A stretch of 54,355 bases of DNA. Origin: JAHTBL01 sp038532735. GTDB taxonomy: Bacteria > Pseudomonadota > Alphaproteobacteria > Rhodobacterales > Rhodobacteraceae. The notes beneath the pieces are model-generated. The model was not told the DNA's origin. It made no database searches and saw nothing but the letters and a program-made list of their open reading frames with translations. Made by a program: the position numbers and the translations under genes. The stretch is from NCBI GenBank assembly GCA_038532735.1, contig JBCBAC010000012.1, positions 1-54,355 of the forward strand. The letters run 5' to 3'. Shown piece by piece: positions 50,160-54,355 of this stretch (position 1 is its first letter; each line of letters begins with the position of its first letter).

Positions 50160-51656
50160 ATGATGAGTTGGGCAGGATTTTTGTTGGAGGCGCTTGCGGT
50201 TGTCTTCGTTGCCATCATCGGCCTAATCGCCTTTGCCGCGGTCGTTCTGTTCATTATCGACAGCACGCAAACCGGGGACGCGATCCGGCGCAATTATCCA
50301 GTGCTGGGGCGGTTCCGTGGTCTTTTCAGCACGTTGGGCGAGTTCTTTCGCCAGTATTTCTTTGCGATGGACAGGGAGGAGCTGCCGTTCAACCGTGCCC
50401 AACGGGAATGGGTGAAACGTGCGGGCGAAGGGCATGGCAATACGGTTGCCTTCGGCTCCACCCGCAATCTGAGCGTTGTGGGCACGCCCTTGTTCGTGAA
50501 CGCTGCCTTTCCTCCGCTGGACAACCAGTATGCATCGACCGAGCCGTTGGTCATCGGCGCGGGCGCGCGGATCCCTTATACGGCGCATTCCATCTTTAAC
50601 CTGTCAGGCATGTCTTACGGCGCGATCTCCAAACCTGCGGTTCAGGCGCTCAGCCGCGGATGCAAGGAGGCGGGTATCTGGATGAATACGGGCGAGGGGG
50701 CGCTGTCGCCATTTCATCTGGAAGGCGGCTGCGACATCGTCTTTCAGATCGGGACGGCGAAATACGGGGTGCGCGATGCTGACGGCAATCTGAGTGATGA
50801 CAAGCTGCGGGAGGTTGCGGCGCATCAGCAGGTCCGCATGTTCGAGATCAAGCTGGCGCAAGGGGCCAAGCCCGGCAAAGGCGGCATTCTTCCCGGTGAA
50901 AAGATCACGCCCGAGATTGCAGCCATTCGCGGGATCAAGCAGGGGGTGGATAGTATCTCTCCCAACCGTCATGCGGAGGTCGATGACTGGGAAGATCTGC
51001 TCGATTTCATTGCCCATGTACGGGACGTCACGGGAAAGCCTGTTGGTATAAAGACGGTAGTTGGAGCGGAGGAGCCGTTCCGCGACTTCTTTATGGCGAT
51101 CAAGGCGCGGGGGGATGAAAGCGCGCCGGACTTTATCACTCTGGACGGGGGCGAGGGTGGTACGGGGGCCGCACCTATGCCTTTGATTGATCTTGTGGGC
51201 ATGCCGATCCGGGAGGGGCTGCCTCTGGTCACCAACCTGCGTGATGAGTTTGGGCTCAAAGAGCGCATCCGTCTTGTGGCCTCGGGCAAACTGGTGAACC
51301 CGGGCGATATTGCATGGGCCATGGCGGCGGGGGCTGATTTCGTCACCTCTGCCCGTGGTTTCATGTTCGCGCTGGGCTGTATTCAGGCGCTGAAGTGCAA
51401 CAAGAACACCTGCCCCACCGGCATCACCACCCATGACCCGCGGTTTCAGAAGGGTCTGGTTGTGGAAGAGAAATACAAGCGCGTCGCCCGCTACGCCAAA
51501 GAGATCACGAAAGAGGTCGAGACGATTGCGCATTCCGTTGGCGTCGCCGAACCTCGTCTGATGCGGCGTCGCCATGTGCGGCTGGTGCAACCCAATGGCC
51601 GTTCTGTCCCGATGAACGAGATCTATCCAAGTTACAACGCAACCACAGCTTCGTGA
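50160..51656 (+). CDS. FMN-binding glutamate synthase family protein
   Basis: A 498-residue protein with an N-terminal membrane helix (about residues 3-36) and a GltS-type FMN barrel: SGMSYGAISKPAVQALS, GEGALSPFHLEGG, KPGKGGILPGEKI, LDGGEGGTGAAP and the iron-sulfur cysteines CNKNTCPTGI. The glutaminase domain of full glutamate synthase is absent, so it may use ammonia or serve another redox reaction. AGGGAGG sits eight bases before the ATG at 50160; the long open frame upstream of this is antisense to the fasciclin gene. Confidence 0.9.
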   Translation: MMSWAGFLLEALAVVFVAIIGLIAFAAVVLFIIDSTQTGDAIRRNYPVLGRFRGLFSTLGEFFRQYFFAMDREELPFNRAQREWVKRAGEGHGNTVAFGSTRNLSVVGTPLFVNAAFPPLDNQYASTEPLVIGAGARIPYTAHSIFNLSGMSYGAISKPAVQALSRGCKEAGIWMNTGEGALSPFHLEGGCDIVFQIGTAKYGVRDADGNLSDDKLREVAAHQQVRMFEIKLAQGAKPGKGGILPGEKITPEIAAIRGIKQGVDSISPNRHAEVDDWEDLLDFIAHVRDVTGKPVGIKTVVGAEEPFRDFFMAIKARGDESAPDFITLDGGEGGTGAAPMPLIDLVGMPIREGLPLVTNLRDEFGLKERIRLVASGKLVNPGDIAWAMAAGADFVTSARGFMFALGCIQALKCNKNTCPTGITTHDPRFQKGLVVEEKYKRVARYAKEITKEVETIAHSVGVAEPRLMRRRHVRLVQPNGRSVPMNEIYPSYNATTAS

Positions 51657-51725
51657 GATGAGTTGGTTTGGCTTGGTTTTGACACACTCTTATTTATCAG
51701 TGGACAAAACAAAGGAACGGACCCG

Positions 51726-52628
51726 ATGGCTGGACGCTGGAAAAACGACCTTACCTATAAAGATGTGACGCCCGAAGCGGTGTTCCTGAACCGTCGCCAG
51801 TTGATTGCGGGCGCGGCTGCGGCTGGGGTGGCTGGCACCATCGCGAGCCCTGCCATGGCCGAAGAGCTTGTTCCGAACAGCTTTGAAGACATTACCAACT
51901 ACTGCAACTTTCAGGAGTTTGGTAGTGATAAAGATGATCCGGCCCGCTATGCCGGTGCGCTGACCACGCAGCCTTGGTCGATCAAGATCGACGGCATGGT
52001 CGACAACCCCGGCACTTATTCGTTTGAGCAGGTGATGGAGGGGATGCCCGTCGAAGAGCGTATCTACCGCTTCCGCTGTGTCGAAGCGTGGTCGATGGTT
52101 GTGCCTTGGAACGGGTTTGAGCTGGCTGATTTGTTGGAAAAGGTTGGCGTCCAGTCTGAGGCCAAATACGTGGCGTTCGAAACTGCCTACCGTCCCGATG
52201 AGATGCGCGGCGTGGCGTTTCCGGTTCTCGACTGGCCCTACCGCGAAGGATTGCGTCTGGACGAGGCGATGCACCCGCTGACTATTATGGCGACTGGTCT
52301 TTACGGCAAACCGATGCCCAACCAGAACGGCGCGCCGATCCGGTTGGTTGCGCCGTGGAAATACGGGTTCAAGTCGATCAAGTCGATTGTGCGGATCACG
52401 CTGACCGATGAGGAACCCTTCGCCAGTTGGAACCAGGCCAACCCACGCGAATATGGCTTCTATAGTAATGTGAACCCGAACGTGGATCATCCGCGCTGGT
52501 CTCAGGCGACTGAGCGTGTGATTGGCGGAGGCCTTTTTGCCAAGCGTCAGCCGACGTTGATGTTCAACGGGTATGAAGACGAGGTTGCGTCCCTTTACGA
52601 GGGTATGGACCTGACGAAGTTCATTTGA
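51726..52628 (+). CDS. msrP: Protein-methionine-sulfoxide reductase catalytic subunit MsrP
   Basis: A 300-residue periplasmic molybdopterin enzyme that repairs oxidised methionine in envelope proteins. The twin-arginine signal is NRRQLIAGAAAAG (residues 22-34), and the molybdenum cysteine is in RFRCVEAWSMVVPW. The ATG at 51726 has AAGGA upstream. The gene for its heme partner MsrQ starts inside its stop codon. Confidence 0.95.
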   Translation: MAGRWKNDLTYKDVTPEAVFLNRRQLIAGAAAAGVAGTIASPAMAEELVPNSFEDITNYCNFQEFGSDKDDPARYAGALTTQPWSIKIDGMVDNPGTYSFEQVMEGMPVEERIYRFRCVEAWSMVVPWNGFELADLLEKVGVQSEAKYVAFETAYRPDEMRGVAFPVLDWPYREGLRLDEAMHPLTIMATGLYGKPMPNQNGAPIRLVAPWKYGFKSIKSIVRITLTDEEPFASWNQANPREYGFYSNVNPNVDHPRWSQATERVIGGGLFAKRQPTLMFNGYEDEVASLYEGMDLTKFI

Positions 52629-53239
52629 CCCTGACCGACCGCATAAACGGAGCCGCGCGTCGGCTCCCAGCGTGGCCTATATACATAGTAGGCCTGATCC
52701 CGGCTGTGTGGCTCTTCTATCTGGGGGCCACAAACCAGCTGGGGCCTGAGCCTGTTAAGGTGCTGGAACATGAATACGGGCTGATCGCGTTGCAGCTTTT
52801 GGTTGGAGGTCTGGCGATCACGCCGCTGCGCAAATACGCGGGAGTCAACCTGCTGAAGTTTCGCCGTGCGATTGGGGTGCTTTCCTTTCTCTATGTGACG
52901 TTTCATCTGCTGGTGTGGCTGGTGCTGGACGTGCAGATCGTGAGCGAGATCCTGAAGGATATCTATAAGCGTCCTTACATTACCATCGGGATGGTGGGCT
53001 TTCTGGTGATGCTGCCCTTGGCGCTGACCTCCAACAATTGGTCTGTGCGCAAGCTGGGTGCTGCGGCCTGGCGACGGCTGCATCAGCTGACATATGCAGC
53101 CGTTATCCTTGGGGCGGTGCATTTCGTGATGCTGTCGAAGGGATTCCAACTCGAACCGTTGCTTTATTTGGCAGCTGCGCTGGGTTTGGTGGCACTTCGC
53201 GTAAAGTGGACTCGCCGTCCGGTGCCGCAAAACGGCTGA
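52625..53239 (+). CDS. msrQ: Heme membrane subunit MsrQ
   Basis: A 204-residue inner-membrane heme protein that feeds electrons to MsrP. It has about six helices with the heme-binding histidines in LYVTFHLLVWLV and in RRLHQLTYAA / AVHFVML. The start is a TTG at 52625 overlapping the msrP stop (TTGA), a rare start codon, but coupling with msrP supports it. No gene follows for 700 bases. Confidence 0.93.
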   Translation: MTLTDRINGAARRLPAWPIYIVGLIPAVWLFYLGATNQLGPEPVKVLEHEYGLIALQLLVGGLAITPLRKYAGVNLLKFRRAIGVLSFLYVTFHLLVWLVLDVQIVSEILKDIYKRPYITIGMVGFLVMLPLALTSNNWSVRKLGAAAWRRLHQLTYAAVILGAVHFVMLSKGFQLEPLLYLAAALGLVALRVKWTRRPVPQNG

Positions 53240-53254
53240 ATTTCGGGAAACTGA

Positions 53255-53339
53255 GAGTCGCCAGAGACTGAATCGGACGAGTCGATCGCGATTCAGGCGA
53301 CTCGTAACAACGATTCAGGGGGTGATTTGCGAGTGAGTC
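53255..53339. promoter_or_regulatory. Cluster of seven GANTC (CcrM) methylation sites
   Basis: GANTC occurs at 53255, 53270, 53279, 53290, 53299, 53312 and 53335. GANTC is the target of the cell-cycle methyltransferase CcrM of alphaproteobacteria. Extended arms give interleaved inverted repeats: CTGAATCG with CGATTCAG, and ACGAGTCG with CGACTCGT. Confidence 0.85.
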
Positions 53340-53361
53340 TGTCCTCTCTTGGGGATAGCTC

Positions 53362-53370
53362 TGTGGATAA
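53362..53370 (-). promoter_or_regulatory. Perfect DnaA box
   Basis: The minus strand reads TTATCCACA, the strong DnaA-binding sequence. A weaker relative (TGTGGTAAA on the plus strand) is at 53392-53400. It lies 23 bases after the GANTC cluster and about 160 bases before the probable rRNA promoter. Confidence 0.6.
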
Positions 53371-53529
53371 CCCCATATATAGCGGTCTGGATGTGGTAAA
53401 CACTTACCTAAAGCATATGAGCCAGCAGATGTTTGCGATAGCACCGTCATATGACATAGGCATAACCATTTGAAATTAAACGAATTTCAAGAAAGATGAA
53501 AAAAATACGACGTTTCTCAAAAAAAGGGG

Positions 53530-53558
53530 TTGCGGGTCTGAGGCTCTATACGTAAATA
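53530..53558 (+). promoter_or_regulatory. Probable rRNA operon promoter
   Basis: TTGCGG (53530-53535) is followed after 17 bases by TAAATA (53553-53558), behind an A-rich stretch that could act as an UP element. An alternative -10 is TATACG at 53548. It lies about 380 bases before the 16S gene, as is usual for long rRNA leaders. Confidence 0.5.
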
Positions 53559-53938
53559 CCCCCTCACCGGCGGCGCTGAGGCGCACAACGGGGCGCCAGA
53601 CGGGCCACAGGGCAACGAGACGCAAGACTAAAAACAGAGATAATACAGGCGGGGCGCGCCGAACAAGTTAGGGCGCACACTGTCATTTTTGTCTCTACGC
53701 TATTTGAAATCGATGGTTTCTGAAGAGATATGTGGGCGGTTTGGTTCATTCGATGAACAAACAACTGCATATCGACTTCCTAGGGTTTCGGCCCGATCAT
53801 GGAAGGTCAGCTTCACTGTTTGAACGGTTTCCGGTTTCTTATGAAACCTGAAGCACAACAAACAGATGACTGATTGGTTTGAACAACCAATCGATGTGCA
53901 GAGGTTCGAACGTCAAGGATAAGCTCGTAAGAGCTTTT

Positions 53939-54355
<417 letters not shown>

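Larger units (their letters stand above)
53240..53938. other. Non-coding region before the rRNA operon
   Basis: About 700 bases without a credible gene. In order it holds a 16-base copy of a 16S segment (53243-53258), seven GANTC sites (53255-53339), a perfect DnaA box (53362-53370), an AT-rich stretch with two perfect palindromes (GTCATATGAC at 53446-53455; TTGAAATT/AATTTCAA at 53470-53490), a probable rRNA promoter (53530-53558), and a transcribed leader with several hairpins (53833-53848, 53872-53892, 53921-53936). Confidence 0.8.

Noticed and set aside
50604..51590. A 328-codon open frame on the minus strand
   Set aside because: It is the antisense shadow of the FMN-binding glutamate synthase family gene.
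53240..53530. Chromosomal replication origin
   Set aside because: There is a perfect DnaA box, GANTC sites and AT-rich DNA, but only one good box and none of the usual origin neighbours (dnaA, parAB, hemE) in view. Kept as a finding, not as a feature call.

Overview
The window looks like chromosomal DNA of a Roseobacter-type alphaproteobacterium (order Rhodobacterales). The start of a 16S rRNA gene at the right end reads like that group. Gene order and families agree: purH-lspA-DUF3035 lipoprotein-M16 peptidase pair, an RpoE-ChrR pair facing a stress-lipid operon, DinB with an N-terminal zinc ribbon, and msrP-msrQ. I see no insertion sequence, prophage, CRISPR array or integrase. Coding density is high and many neighbouring genes overlap by 1-4 bases.

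Layout, left to right. 1-7.6 kb: housekeeping genes on the plus strand (purH end, lspA, lipoprotein, two M16 peptidases, mutL, rmuC, a cupin), closed by a strong bidirectional terminator. 7.65-13.7 kb: the anti-sigma factor ChrR and sigma factor RpoE on the minus strand, divergent from a five-gene operon (FAD amine-oxidase family, DUF1365, MFS, DUF3833, SDR). Both directions carry a similar ECF-type promoter with equal spacing. 13.7-16.3 kb: DUF3775 protein and two saccharopine dehydrogenase family genes (lysine catabolism). 16.4-25.4 kb: a branched-chain-type ABC transporter flanked by two adenylate-forming ligases, with two small uncharacterised genes and several intergenic repeats. 25.45-29.5 kb: sulfur and metal stress, namely a SqrR/BigR-like operator before two half-size YeeE proteins and a persulfide dioxygenase, a His-rich ZnuA with a Zur-type palindrome, msrA and an odd MsrA-like paralogue. 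29.6-32.9 kb: a PRC-barrel protein behind a perfect EcfG-type promoter, a homocysteine methyltransferase, rpmJ, tRNA-Val and an N-formylglutamate amidohydrolase. 32.9-35.2 kb: DNA repair (ada, dinB). 35.3-40.7 kb: a glycan cluster of four glycosyltransferases, one fused to a methyltransferase-like domain, plus an FkbM methyltransferase. 40.76-43.5 kb: a tandem glycine riboswitch and a DadA-like dehydrogenase, then SPFH and NfeD proteins. 43.4-49.2 kb: membrane proteins, pyrF, two small convergent genes each with an EcfG-type promoter, and clpB with a heat-shock promoter. 49.4-53.2 kb: fasciclin protein, FMN-binding glutamate synthase family protein, msrP-msrQ. 53.24-53.94 kb: a 700-base non-coding region leading into the 16S rRNA gene.

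A common thread is stress response. Singlet-oxygen-type (RpoE-ChrR), general stress (EcfG-type promoters), heat shock (RpoH-type), sulfide/persulfide (SqrR/BigR box) and zinc starvation (Zur box) signals are all visible in the DNA, beside several methionine-sulfoxide repair genes. The most unusual non-coding signal is a cluster of seven GANTC sites in 85 bases next to a perfect DnaA box, upstream of the rRNA operon. All functions are assigned by reading the sequence against remembered families; no database search was run.
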